From: Cocos nucifera
Taxonomy: Eukaryota > Streptophyta > Magnoliopsida > Arecales > Arecaceae
NCBI GenBank assembly: GCA_006176705.1
Contig: QRFJ01002088.1
Span: forward strand, 62,001 to 126,000
Direction of reading: 5' to 3'
Length of the DNA stretch: 64,000 bases
A model generated the notes under the pieces. The model was given only the letters and a program-made list of their open reading frames with translations. It searched no databases and was not told the origin of the DNA. Both the position numbers and the translations under genes were made by a program. Position 1 is the stretch's first letter, and every line of letters starts with the position of its first letter. Of this stretch, positions 34,806-46,730 are shown piece by piece.

Positions 34806-37800
34806 ATGTCTGCATCCAACCCACTAGCACGAATCCTGGACACCCATAGACTGACCGAACCAAATTATAAGGATTGGCTCCAAAACTTCAAAATTATTTT
34901 GGGTTTCAAGAAGTTAACTCATGTATTGGACCAGGACCCTCCCACCTTACCAGCTCGTCCATCCGCTGAACAGAGAGCATCTCTGGATAAGTGGACTGAC
35001 GAAGATAATAAGGCCAGATACTACATGTTGGGCTCGATGTCTGATGAGCTTCAGCACCAACATGAAGATATCAGAACTGCTCGCCAAATGTTGGCTCACC
35101 TACAGGAGATGTTTGGTGAACAGAGTCGCGCAGCCAAGTATCAAGTCACTAAACGACTATTCAAGGCTAAGATGCATGATGGACAGTCAGTCCAAGATCA
35201 TTGTCTGATGATGATCAAGGACTTGGAAGAGCTTGAGAAGCTCGGAGTGAGGTTGGACTTGGATCTACAGAATGATATAATTCTGCAATCCTTGACTGAT
35301 GCATATGGGCAGTTCATCATGAACTACCATATGCATAAACTTCAAAACTCCTTGGCCGAACTTATGAACATGCTGGTTACCGCTGAGCTTTCCATGAAAG
35401 GTTCTAAAGGCTCAGTGCTTGCTATGGAATGGACTTCTTCCAAGAGAAAGTCTTTTGGAAAGAAGAAGAAGTCTATGAAAAAGCAGAAGATGGAAGGAGG
35501 AAAGAAGAAAAAGGTAGAGCTGAAGAAGAAGGCCGCTGACAAAGAAAAGTATTTTCATTGCAACAATGATGGCCACTGAAAGCGAAACTGCCCTACTTAC
35601 CTGGCCACCCTAAAGAAGAAGGAGGCAGGTCCTTCTGGAGGTATGCTCATTATTGAGTCTAACCTTACGATTTCTTCTGCATCCAGTTGGGTGCTTGACT
35701 CTGGTTCTAGTGCTCACTTGTGCACTTCTATGCAGGGTCTTGAGGATAGCAGGAGGCTGAGGGATGGTGAGATGATCCTACGTGTCGGAAAATGGAGCAA
35801 GAGTTGCTGCCGTGGCCGTGGGAACATACCCTCTTCGACTACCATCTGGTTTAGACTTAGTATTAAAAGACTGTTATTATGTACCTACAGCAAGCAGGAA
35901 TTTGATTTCTATTTCTTGCCTTGCATTAGAAGGCTATGTAATTAGTTTTCTTAAGGACCATTGTAACATTCTTTATGAAAGAAATAAAATTGCAAATGGT
36001 TTCCTTATTAACGATCTTTATCAGTTACATGTTGATGTATCTATTTTTAACTTTGAGCAAAATGTGAATGCCATAAAATCAAAACATCCTAGGGATAGTC
36101 CTAATGATAGGTATCTATGGCACCTAAGATTAGGTCATATAGCAGAAGATAGGGTTAACAAATTGGAGAAAACTGGGCTATTGAGTCCATTGACTTTCGA
36201 GTCATATCCAATTTGTGAATCCTATCTTCATGGCAAAATGACTAAGCTCCCTTTTGTAGGACATGGGGAAAGGGCCACAGGATCTTCTTGCCCTAGTACA
36301 TACAGATGTGTGCGGCCCATTTGATGTGCCGGCTAGAGGCAACTTAGTCTACTTCATAACCTTTACCGATGATTTATCTAAGGTATGGGTATGTGTATCT
36401 TATGAGACACAAGTCTGAAGCATTTGAAAAGTTCAAAGAATTCAGACATGAAGTAGAAAAGCAAATTGGAAAAATCCATTAAGGTTCTTCGATCAGATCG
36501 AGGAGGTGAATACCTTAGTCAGAAATTTTTGGACTATCTCAAGAAAATGGCATAGTCTCTCAATGGACTCCACCATGGAACATCCTCAACTCAATGGAAA
36601 TTTCAGAATGGAGGAACCGGACCCTATTAGATATGGTCCGATCCATGATGAGCTTCACAGACCTTCCTGATTTTCTTTGGGATACTGTTTGTTAACTGCA
36701 ATATACTTACTGAATAGGGTTCCTTCTAAAACTGTTCCTACCACACCGTATGAGATATGGCATGGTAAGAAACCAAGTCTGAGTCATCTCAGAATTTGGG
36801 ATTGTCCGGCTCATGTCAAAAGACAACAAGCGGACAAGTTAGACTTTAGGTCCTTTAGAGCTCGATTCATAGGATATCCTAAAGAGTCATTAGGATATTA
36901 TTTCTACATTCCAGAAGATCACAATGTGATTGTGAGTCGACATGCCATCTTTCTTGAAAAATAGTTTATTCAAGATAGCGGCATTGGAAAGCAGATCAAG
37001 CTTCGATGAGAAAGTCTCACAAGAGCAACGAGCTAAGGACCAAATGGAACCAAATCAGGTTAAGCCAATCCATACACTACCTCCTCCACCTCGTAGATCG
37101 AAAAGGGTTTTTCCATCCCTCCTGAAAGGTACTTAGGTACTATTTCAGAGGATGTAGAGAAAATGTTCCTCATAGGTAATGGGGTTCATGGTGATGATCC
37201 CAAAACCTATAACGAGGCGATATCAGATATCGACTCTGAGAAATGGTTAGAGGCAATGAAGTCAGAAATTGACTCGATGCACTCAAACCAAGTCTGGACC
37301 TTGGTAGATCCACCAGAAGGTATAGTACCTATTGGGTGTAAATGGATCTTCAAGAGAAAGATTGGTGCAGATGGGAATGTGGAGACATTCAAGGCTAGAT
37401 TAGTGGCAAAAGGTTATAGTCAACGCGAAGGCATTGACTATCAGGATACCTTTTCACCAGTAGCTATGCTAAAATCCATTCGCACATTGCTTGCCATTAT
37501 AGCCTATTTCGATTATGAAATATGGCAAATGGACATGAAAACGATGTTCTTAAATGGATATCTTGAGGAAGATATCTATATGGAATAGCCGCTAGGTTTC
37601 ACATCCAGTGATGATGATCACAAGGTTTGCAAGCTGCAAAGGTCCATATATGGACTTAAGCAAGCATCTCGGAGCTGGAATACTCATTTTAATGATGTGA
37701 TCAAATTGTTTGGTTTCATCAAGAAATGAGGAGCCATGTGTCTTCAAAAAGGTCAGTGGGAGCGCTGTTGTCTTTCCTCGTATTGTACGTGGATGACATC

Positions 37801-38766
37801 CTCCTTATTGGGAATGATATTCCCATGTTGACCATAGTTAAAATGTGGTTATCTAAAGAATTCTCCATGAAAGACCTAGGAGAAGCATCCTTTATTCTAG
37901 AAATTAAGGTCTATAGAGATAGACCGAATAGGATGCTAGGACTTTCACAGAAGATGTACATAGAGGAAGTACTAAAGAGGTTTAGTATGGAAAACTCTAA
38001 GAGGGGTTTAGTACCCTTCAGGCATGGCATTCATCTTTCCAAGAAGATGTGCCCTAGCACACCTGAGGAAATAGAATGCATGAGCAAGATCCCTTATGCT
38101 TCAGCAATAGGGAGCCTCATGTATGCCATGTTATGTACACGACCTGATATAGCCCATGCTGTGAGTGTCACGAGCAGATATCAGTCGAATCCAGGTGAAG
38201 AACACTGGACTTCTGTGAAATGTATCCTTAAGTACTTGAGAAGAACTAAGGATATATTGTTGGTCTTTGGTAATGGAGAACTCCAAGTCCAAGGGTATAC
38301 AGACTCGGAATTTATGTCCGATGTAGATGATCGAAAGTCGACATCTGGGAGTCTATTTTTGTGCAATGGTGGAGCTGTCAGTTGGAAAAATTTTAAACAG
38401 ACAGTGATAGCAGATTCCACCATGGAAGCACAATACATCACTGTGTCAGAAGCTGTGATGGAGGCATTCTAGTATAAGAAGTTTGTCACGGAGATCAGAG
38501 TAATGCCATCAAATGCCATTCCTCTGTACTGCAACAATAATGGCATCATAGCCCTTGCTAAGGAGCCGAGGTCTCACTAGAAGTTCAAGCACATCGAGCG
38601 GCGATACCACCTCATCCGCGATTATCTTGAGAAGGGTTACGTCAACGTCAAGAGAGTCGACTCCGCAGACAATATGGTAGACCTGCTTACAAAGCCATTG
38701 GGCCAATAGAAGATCGAAGCCCACCTTGAAAAGATAGGACTTAGATTTATAGCCAATTGGCTTTAG
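34806..38766 (+). pseudogene. Copia A Gag-Pol polyprotein, broken
   Basis: Ty1/copia order Gag-PR-INT-RT-RH. Gag (34806-35579) opens MSASNPLARIL and carries the UBN2-type core (YMLGSMSDELQHQHEDI). The zinc knuckle near 35550-35594 has lost its first Cys, and its Trp codon is a TGA. The protease motif WVLDSGSSAHLC is near 35688-35720. A frameshift follows near 35790. GAG-pre-integrase (YLWHLRLGHIAEDRVNKL) is near 36113, then integrase with shifts near 36285-36670. RT begins about 37235, with CKWIFKRKIGADG and YVDD at 37786-37797. RH has DDRKSTSGSLFL near 38330. Stops at 37587, 38470 and 38578 are CAG/TGG-to-TAG type. It is probably Tork/Angela-related and not functional. Confidence 0.9.
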
Positions 38767-38780
38767 GTCAAGTGTGAGTT
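38767..38780 (+). other. Copia A polypurine tract, degraded
   Basis: GTCAAGTGTGAGTT lies directly before the LTR start (TATTAGATATG, ancestral TGTTAG). It corresponds to the clean CAAGTGGGAGAT of copia B. Confidence 0.6.
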
Positions 38781-41040
38781 TATTAGATATGAGTGTCCTA
38801 AAAGCCAGAATTGGCTGACACTTGTAATACACTTCTAAGGGCAAAATTATAATTTTGACTATAAATAATAAAATGGGTTATTTTTCTATCACATAAGTGT
38901 ATTTAGTGTCTGTGATACATCCCTTGAGTTAATGGTAATGATAATTCATATTTTCAAGAGTTGAAAATTTAAGACATGAATTTTCATTTATTAACTCATA
39001 AAATGCTCCTGACCGTAGGATCATCATGAGGATGGTGATTGATCTGGAAGGTTAGTGTACAATCGCTTCTTTATAGTAGATGAGTCTTGAGTCTATGGTG
39101 TAGAGACACCGGAGCGAGAGTACAGGTACTCGTTAGAGAACGAGGGCACTGAGCGTGACCACCTCGAGTAGTCATAAGGAAGTCTACCTTCTCGTCGATG
39201 ACTGACTCGATGCTGCAGTGGTGTGTCTGGTTCTTTGACCTGAGGTGCATCGGTAGTTCACCTTGAGGGTGTTATAGTTTGACTACACCATGACTCGGTC
39301 TCCTAGCCATTCGAAACCTGAGGTGTATGTTGGCTATAGCATGTTCATTGTAGGAATTGGATTGCACCAAGATGGAATCTATCTACCTCGGTGGATGAGG
39401 AGCAGCCCTATGATGATCATGAGAATCAAGTCCATAAGCCCATGGCCATGGCAGAGAGTGAAATAATAGAAAGAGTTTCTATTAAGATTTTCACATCGGA
39501 CTTGAATCGAATGATTAAATCATATGATAGAAATTAGGGTTTGACGAGTTCACCTTAACCCTAATCTGATCGGGGCTCAAGATAGAAGAACTTAATCACA
39601 CAAGTAGCTGCACCGAGAGGTTCATTTTCAGTTTTGATGGGTTGCCACCATATACTGCTAGGTGTCACTGGTGGATTTTGGGAGCAATTAGAATGATTTA
39701 GATGATCGATCATTCTAAGTTGTCTGAATCAGAAGAGTTCTGATCCATCGAAAGGAGTTTCGATGATGTCGAGATCATGAACATATCCCATTACCATACA
39801 GAACTGAACCTAACTGGATCACACAAATAAGGGTTTGGATCTAGGATATCATCAATTGAACTAACCTAGTTCAATTGATTTGAATAAGATTCAATTAGGT
39901 TCAAAGAAATCATGCTAGCACATGATTGAGCCTAACGTTCTTCTTTTTCTATCATTAAAAGTTATCTCGACTAAGCCAAATGAGTTTGTGCTCACTTAGG
40001 TACCTTTACTTGGTCTGACTGAAGCTTGTCCAAGTCAGAAAAGGATTGTCTTAATTTATGAGATAAATTTGAGACAACACCTACCATTTTTCATCACCTG
40101 CTAATTCTTATACTTTGACTTGGTAAAACATTGACCTTTGACCCTTGGACATCTGCCCATGTATCATGCACTTATTGGAGAGCAGATAGGGGCTTGTCCC
40201 CTCTCTGAAAATTGAAAAGAAGGGGGTGCATGCCTAGGATGGCGTGCACCCATAGATAGGGATGCTGGAGTCCCATACGGATGGGACTCCTGGTTGCTTG
40301 TTGGATTCAAACTAGGTGACCCTCATCTATAGACTTTGACCAGTCTTAGGCACCATCTTAGGATGAATCCATGGGTCTCTCATCCCATCAATTAGATTTA
40401 GATCTGATTGAACGAAGCAACGCGATTGGTCGGGGTGATGCAGCACTGCATGGCGCAGTAGAGTCTATAAATAGACCCTGTCTGCGTCCACTTTCAAAGA
40501 GTTTATCTTAAGTCCACACCCCAAGGTTGTCCCTCTTCCTTCTCCATGCCACCATCTGGCCCTCTTCTTCCTCTCCATGCCCAAGAAAGTTGGGTTCTTC
40601 TGATTAGTGCAAGTCAAGCAAGAAAGGCTGACGAAAAAGAAAGAAGATAGCATTGTTGCAGAGATGACGGGTAATCTTCAGAAGGTATTTTGAAGATTTT
40701 CCAAATCAGATTCAGATATGATTTTTAAAGAAAAGAAAGAGAAGGAGAAGATCTCCAGATCCAACCTGAGTGGATACTGGTAGAGGCCAGGCGCTTGCGT
40801 GGCTAGATCCAGAACCTTAGAGCTTCCGCAGGATCATCAATGGATAATCAGATTACCCAAGATCAAGATAAAAATTAATTCAGAATTAATTTAATTTTAT
40901 TTTTTTAATTATCAATTTATAAATCAGATATGAAAAAGTGTTAGATCTGATCTAGATCTGAGAAGAAATTTTTGAAATATGCCCTCTCGATCCAATCAGA
41001 TCTGAACGAACCTGATCCAGAAAATTAGGATTTTCCTTCA
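38781..41040 (+). repeat. Copia A 3' LTR
   Basis: 2260 bp without insertions, ending ...CCTTCA directly before GTTAT. A TATA box (TCTATAAATAG) is near 40467-40478, followed by CT-rich sequence. It carries the perfect CTCGTT-AGAG-AACGAG hairpin at 39129-39144. It serves as the reference for the interrupted 5' LTR. Confidence 0.95.
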
Positions 41041-41697
41041 GTTATTATCTGATGAGGTGTGAGATTGGCTGAAGGGACATGAGATAATATTTTGAAAGGG
41101 CACAAGAAAATTTGTTGGCACCCTTATGTACATTATAAATAAGGGTGCGCACCAAGCGTCCGGGAGGAGTGAAAATTATCTTTCTTTCTTACAAGTATTT
41201 TCTATTATCCAATTTTTTTTCTTTCCTTCTCTTATCCAAATCTTGTTCTTATAAGGATAAGAAGTCATTTTAGGACAAAGATATTAGGTAGAAAAAATTA
41301 AGAAGACAAAGAAAAAGAAAGAGAGGTAAGGAGAGGCAAGGAGGGTGACATAAAGGCTAAAGAAAGGTCTTACCCATTTAATTAAAGTTCTTATTATTAG
41401 AATTTTAATTATATAAATTAGAGGTGCTGGTGTCTTGATCAAGTCTCTATGTGGATCAACGTTGGAGGGTGAACACGTGGGCACCTGGTGGAACTCTTGA
41501 CAGACTGCTGCCGGTAATTAGGGATAATTTTGGGTTAAGCGATAAAGGGGTATGTTCTAGTACTTTCTTTTATGTTACAAATGCATGTTATTTGATTTAA
41601 TTGCTAATAAGATGGTCCTAGGGTTCAGGTTTGGTTTGTATGATTTTATATTTTTGCTTTAAAATCCATGCTTCCGCCCTGTTCACCATTCCTGTCA
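41041..41697 (+). repeat. Copia B 5' LTR, second part, with GTTAT duplication
   Basis: Starts with the right copy of GTTAT (41041-41045) and is co-linear with about 48557-49217. It ends ...CCTGTCA at 41697, one base before the primer site. Confidence 0.92.
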
Positions 41698-41698
41698 G

Positions 41699-41710
41699 TG
41701 GTATCAGAGC
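41699..41710 (+). other. Copia B primer binding site (initiator tRNA-Met)
   Basis: TGGTATCAGAGC, one base after the LTR end. Confidence 0.95.
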
Positions 41711-42805
41711 AAACCTTATTAGGTTAAATCATATAATGCTTTGCTTATAATATAACGGCACAAAAGAAAAGTATGATATTTTTTTTTTATTTTTTTCATG
41801 TTATTTATATGATGAGACCATATTCTTTTATTTATCATAATAAGATTATGATGTATATATTATTCTGTAAAGGTTGCCCTGATATAGTGGAAAGTATTCA
41901 CTATGAAATGATGGTTGTCCTAGAATAATTATATATGTTAATATATATATATAAATTTTATCATAATTGATGCTATTAAGCATTTAATTTGATTTAAATC
42001 AAAATGTGCATCGAGACCTTTTAAATCCCTCTTTAAAAATTATATTATGTTGTAGTGTAATTAACCTATAGCTGAATCAATCGGGATGTCTAATTGATCA
42101 ATCGGTGTCTAAAAAAAAGGTTCATGATTGGTAAAGAGAATATGATTTTTTAATTGATTCCATTGTCTGATCTGGCCAATTTATTGGTGTCTAAAGAAAG
42201 CAATGGGAGGACTCTCACTTCTCTCCCACTTACCTGATCGATTCAATTAATTTAATTCTAGATTGAAATGCTTAGTATTATATTCACTACATTAAGGCCT
42301 TCCTTCATACTAGGTTCTTATTATGTCTAGAATCATATTAGTTTTGTTGTGTAACCACAAGATCTATCATGAAAAATAATGTAATATTAATCTAGTGCAT
42401 TGAGATGCTTATAGCATTTTGAATATATTGCTTTATTATGTATCCATAAAAGCAGTTATATTTCATTTTGACTGTATAAAAATGAAGGGTTCTATTTAAA
42501 CTAAAACATTAAAGTTTGTTGTACTAACACAAGGCTATTAATGTTTTAGAGGCAAAAATTTTTTAAGAGTTGCATAAAATGCAATTGAAAAGAGTTTCCT
42601 ACCTTTGAACTTATAACAGGTTTGTTGTGCAACCACAAGACCTTTTATAAGGAATTAGGGTCTTATTCTCACTAAGAAAATCAATAAGAGGGTTATGATT
42701 TTTTGATTAAATAGTGAGAGACATAATTAAATTAAAATTCTAATTTAATTATGTTTGTCATCATGAGTTGTTTGCTTATATATTGTTCTTTATTATGTAG
42801 ATTAA
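41711..42805 (+). other. Copia B untranslated leader
   Basis: About 1.1 kb, AT-rich, with a short (TA)n near 41940. A phrase like GTTGTGTAACCACAAGA recurs at about 42353, 42518 (diverged) and 42612, so the leader contains degenerate direct repeats. No gene is seen. Confidence 0.75.
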
Positions 42806-45800
42806 ATGGCTTCTTCACTTTCATTGCGTTCAATTTTGGATTCAAATAAATTGACTGATCAAAATTATGTTGACAGGTTGAGAAACCTAAAAATAGTACT
42901 CATTCAAGAAAAACTATCCTATATTCTTGATGCCCCTGATCCTAAGCCATTAGAAAATGATGCCATAGATGAAGATAAGTCCACATACAAGATGTGGCAA
43001 AATGATTCCTTTACTATCAAATGCATCATACTTGTCTCTATGAATAATGAATTACAGAGGCAGCATGATGGGATGGACGCTCAATCCATATTGCTCAATC
43101 TAAAAGAGCTTTATGGAGAGCATAGTAGGACTGCTAGATATGAGATATCTAAGTAATTATTTCATGCAAGAATGACCGAAGGAACGTCCATACAAAATCA
43201 TGTTTTGATGGTAATTGATCTAATCACTCGATTAAGTCAATTAGATTTTGTTATGGATGGAGAGTTAAGTTAGGATTTGATCCTGCAATTACTCCCAAAA
43301 TTATTTTCTCAGTTTGTCGTGAACTATCACATGAACAAACTGAATTCTTTCTTGCCTGAGCTGTTAAATATGCTCAAGACTTGCTGAAAGCCATATCAAG
43401 AAGGATAAGGCTCCTCTTCTTGTGGATGGGATCTCCAAAAAGAAGGTAGGCAAAAAGGGTTCAAAGAGAAGGTTGAACCCTAAAGGTGGTATAAATAAGA
43501 AGAAAACGGGGAAGAAGGTCTCCGAACAAATGACCTATTTTCACTATGGTAAAATAGATCATTGAAAGAGAAATTGCAAGGCTTACCTTACAACCATGAA
43601 GGTTAGTGCAAATAATGCACCAAAAGGTATGTATGAGATACATACTATATTATCATTAAATTCTTCCATTTTAAATTCTTGGATATTAGATATCAGCTGT
43701 GGTTTTCATATCTGCAAATCTTTGCACGGACTGCAAAAAATTAAGAGTTTGAAGAAAGGTGACTTCAAGCCCTATGGCGCTGGAGGAGAGTCTATCCAAG
43801 CAGAAGCTGTAGGGATAAATATATTGAAGTTATCTTATGAAAAGATCTTAGAGCTTATAAATTATTATTATATGCCTAAGATCATTAGAAATATTATATC
43901 TACACCCTTATTATTAAAACAAGATTATAGTCTTAATGTAACGAGCGAAGGTTGCTCGATCAAATATTCTAATGAAAATATTTGTTTTGGCATATTTAGC
44001 AATGGTTTGTTGACTCTATGTTTGGATGACAATATATTTCATATTGATGAAAATAGAAAACATAAGAGAGATGACATAAATAATACTTTACTTTGGCATT
44101 GTCGATTAGGTCATATTAGTGAGGCTAGGATTAACAAGTTATACAAAGAAAAGTTCTTTGATCCTTTTGATTATGAATCATTGGGAACTTGTGAATCATG
44201 CCTCATGGGTAAAATGACCAAGATTCCATTTAGTGGACATGGAGAAAGGACAAATGAGTTATTAGGACTTGTACATATGGATGTATGTGGTCCTATGACA
44301 ACTCAAGCCAGAGGAGGATACTCTTATTTTATAACATTCACTGATGATTTATCTAGGTTTGGATACAAGTATCTTATGAAACACAAATCAGAAGCCTTTG
44401 ATAAATTTAAAGAGTATCAAAGTATGGTCGAAAAACAAACTGGATAATGTATAAAAATCCTTTGATCTGATCGAGGAGGAGAATACTTATCTAGTGAGTT
44501 TCTAGACTATCTTAAAGTTAAAGGGATTCTCTCTGAATGGACACCTCCTTATACACCGTAATTAAATGGTGTAGCCAAAAGAAAAAATCATACCCTATTA
44601 GATATGGTACGGTCCATGATGTGCTTCACTGATTTATCTATTTCCTTCTGTGGTCATGCCCTAGAGACTGCAATTTACATCTTGAATAGAGTATCTTCTA
44701 AATCTGTATCTAGTACTCCATATGACATATGGAGAAATAAGAAATCTAATCTTCTTTAGTATCTTAAGATATGGGGTTGTCCAGCATATGTCAAAAAAAA
44801 GTTTGGATATAAACTTGATGCTAGATCAGACAGATGTCTACTTATAGGATATCCTAGAAATAGTATAGAATATTTATTCTACCATCCTACTGAACAAAAG
44901 GTATTTGTAAGTAGGCATGCCATTTTCATGGAAAAAAAATTTATCTTAGAAAAGGGCAGTGGCAGAAATATTGAACTTAGTGAAGTTTAAGAAAAAAAAT
45001 AGAAATTTCTCAACCAAATAATCACATGAAAGAACCAGAACACATAACTCCTATCCGTAGGTTTGAAAGAGTATGAAATACACCTATGAGGTATGGGTTC
45101 ATTATTGAGAACAATGAAGACCAAGTCATTGAGAATGACGAACCTCTGACCTATATGGAAGCAGTCAAAAGTAAGGACTCTTACAAATGGCTGGCTGCCA
45201 TGCAATTCAAAATGGAATCCATGCACACCAACAAAGTATGGACTTTGGTGGATGCACCAGAGGATATAAATTCTATTGGATGCAAATGAATTTTTAAGAA
45301 AAAAATTGGAGCTGATGGTCAAATTGAAACCTATATGGCCAGATTGGTGGCTAAGGATTTTAGGCAAAAATAGGAAATTGATTATGATGAAACATTTTCA
45401 CCTATTGCCATGCTCAAATCTATTTGGATTATGCTTGCTATAGCAGCATACCACGACTATGAAATATGGCAAATAGATGTAAAGACTGCCTTCCTTAATG
45501 GTTTCCTTGAGGAGGAAGTCTATATGTCACAGCCAGAGGGATTTGAGTCAAATGAGAGACCAAATTAGGTATGGAAGCTTAAGAGATTCATTTATGGATT
45601 AAAGCAAGCATCAAGGAGTTGGAACATCCATTTTGATGTAACAGTAAAAGAGTTTGGTTTTATCAAGAATGTGGATGAACCATGTGTGTACATAAAAAAT
45701 AGTGGGAGAACCATAGTCTTTTTGGTTCTGTATACAGATGATATACTCTTCATTGAGAATGATATCCCAATATTACAACCAGTCAAATTATGGCTATCAA

Positions 45801-46716
45801 ATAAGTTTTCCATGAAAGATTTGGAAGAAGCATCCTATATACTAGGAATAAAGATCTATAGAGATAAATCTAAGATGATGCTAGGCTTGTCGCAATCTAG
45901 GTACATTGACTTAATACTGAAAAGATTCAGTATGGATGGAAGTAAAAGATGTTACTTACCCATGAGTCAAGGCATACATCTCTCTAAAAAGATGTCTCCA
46001 AAGACACCTGAAGAGAGAAATAGAATGAGTTCTATTCCTTATGCTTCGACTGTTGGATCAATAATGTATGCCATGTTATGTACAAGGCTTGATGTTGCTT
46101 ATGCTTCGGGCATTGCAAGTAGATTTCAAGCTGATCTAGGAGAGAATCATTGAAAAGCTGTGAAAAATATTCTTAAATACTTCAGAAGGATTAAAGATAT
46201 TTTTCTAGTATATGGTGGTTCTGATCTTAAACTAGAAGCATATTCTGACTCTAGTTTTTAATCAGACCCAGATGATAGCAAATCCATTTCTGAATATGTC
46301 TTTACTCTGAATGGTGAGCAGTGAGTTAGAAGAGTACTAAGCAGCCAACTGTAGCTGACTCAACCACTAAAGCAGAATACATAGCTGTAAGTGAAGCCGC
46401 CAAAGAAGCTGTCTGGATGAAGAAGTTCATCACTGAATTGGGTGTTATTCCTAAAATTAAGAATTCAGTACCACTTTACTATGATAATACTGGAGCTGTT
46501 GCTCAAGCAAAGGAACCAAGGTCTCATCATAAAACCAAACACATTCTGAGATGCTTCCATCTCGTTCATGAAATTATTGAAAGACAAGATGTAGTCATAG
46601 AACGAGTTGACACAAAGAACAATATAGCAAACCCATTCACTAAGGCTTTACCACTGCAACTATTTGATCGCCACCTTGATTGTATGGGATTAAAATATAA
46701 GGGCGATTGGCTTTAG
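42806..46716 (+). pseudogene. Copia B Gag-Pol polyprotein, broken
   Basis: Order Gag-PR-INT-RT-RH. Gag opens MASSLSLRSILDSNKLTDQN and has LKELYGEHSRTARYEISK before a TAA at 43154-43156 (CAA-type). It continues in frame to about 43380, with a knuckle near 43535-43580 that has lost Cys and Trp. The protease motif is altered to LDISCGFHIC near 43680. Pre-integrase LLWHCRLGHISEARINKL is near 44090, and integrase HMDVCGPMTTQARGGYSYF near 44275. RT has VYMSQPEGF-type sequence near 45520 and YTDD in place of YVDD at 45731-45742. The RH region after 46150 has several stops, and its C-terminal patch 46417-46716 ends MGLKYKGDWL. It belongs to the same lineage as copia A, probably Tork/Angela, and is not functional. 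Confidence 0.9.
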
Positions 46717-46717
46717 T

Positions 46718-46730
46718 GCAAGTGGGAGAT
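46718..46730 (+). other. Copia B polypurine tract
   Basis: GCAAGTGGGAGAT immediately before the LTR start TGAAAGAAATATG. Confidence 0.85.
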
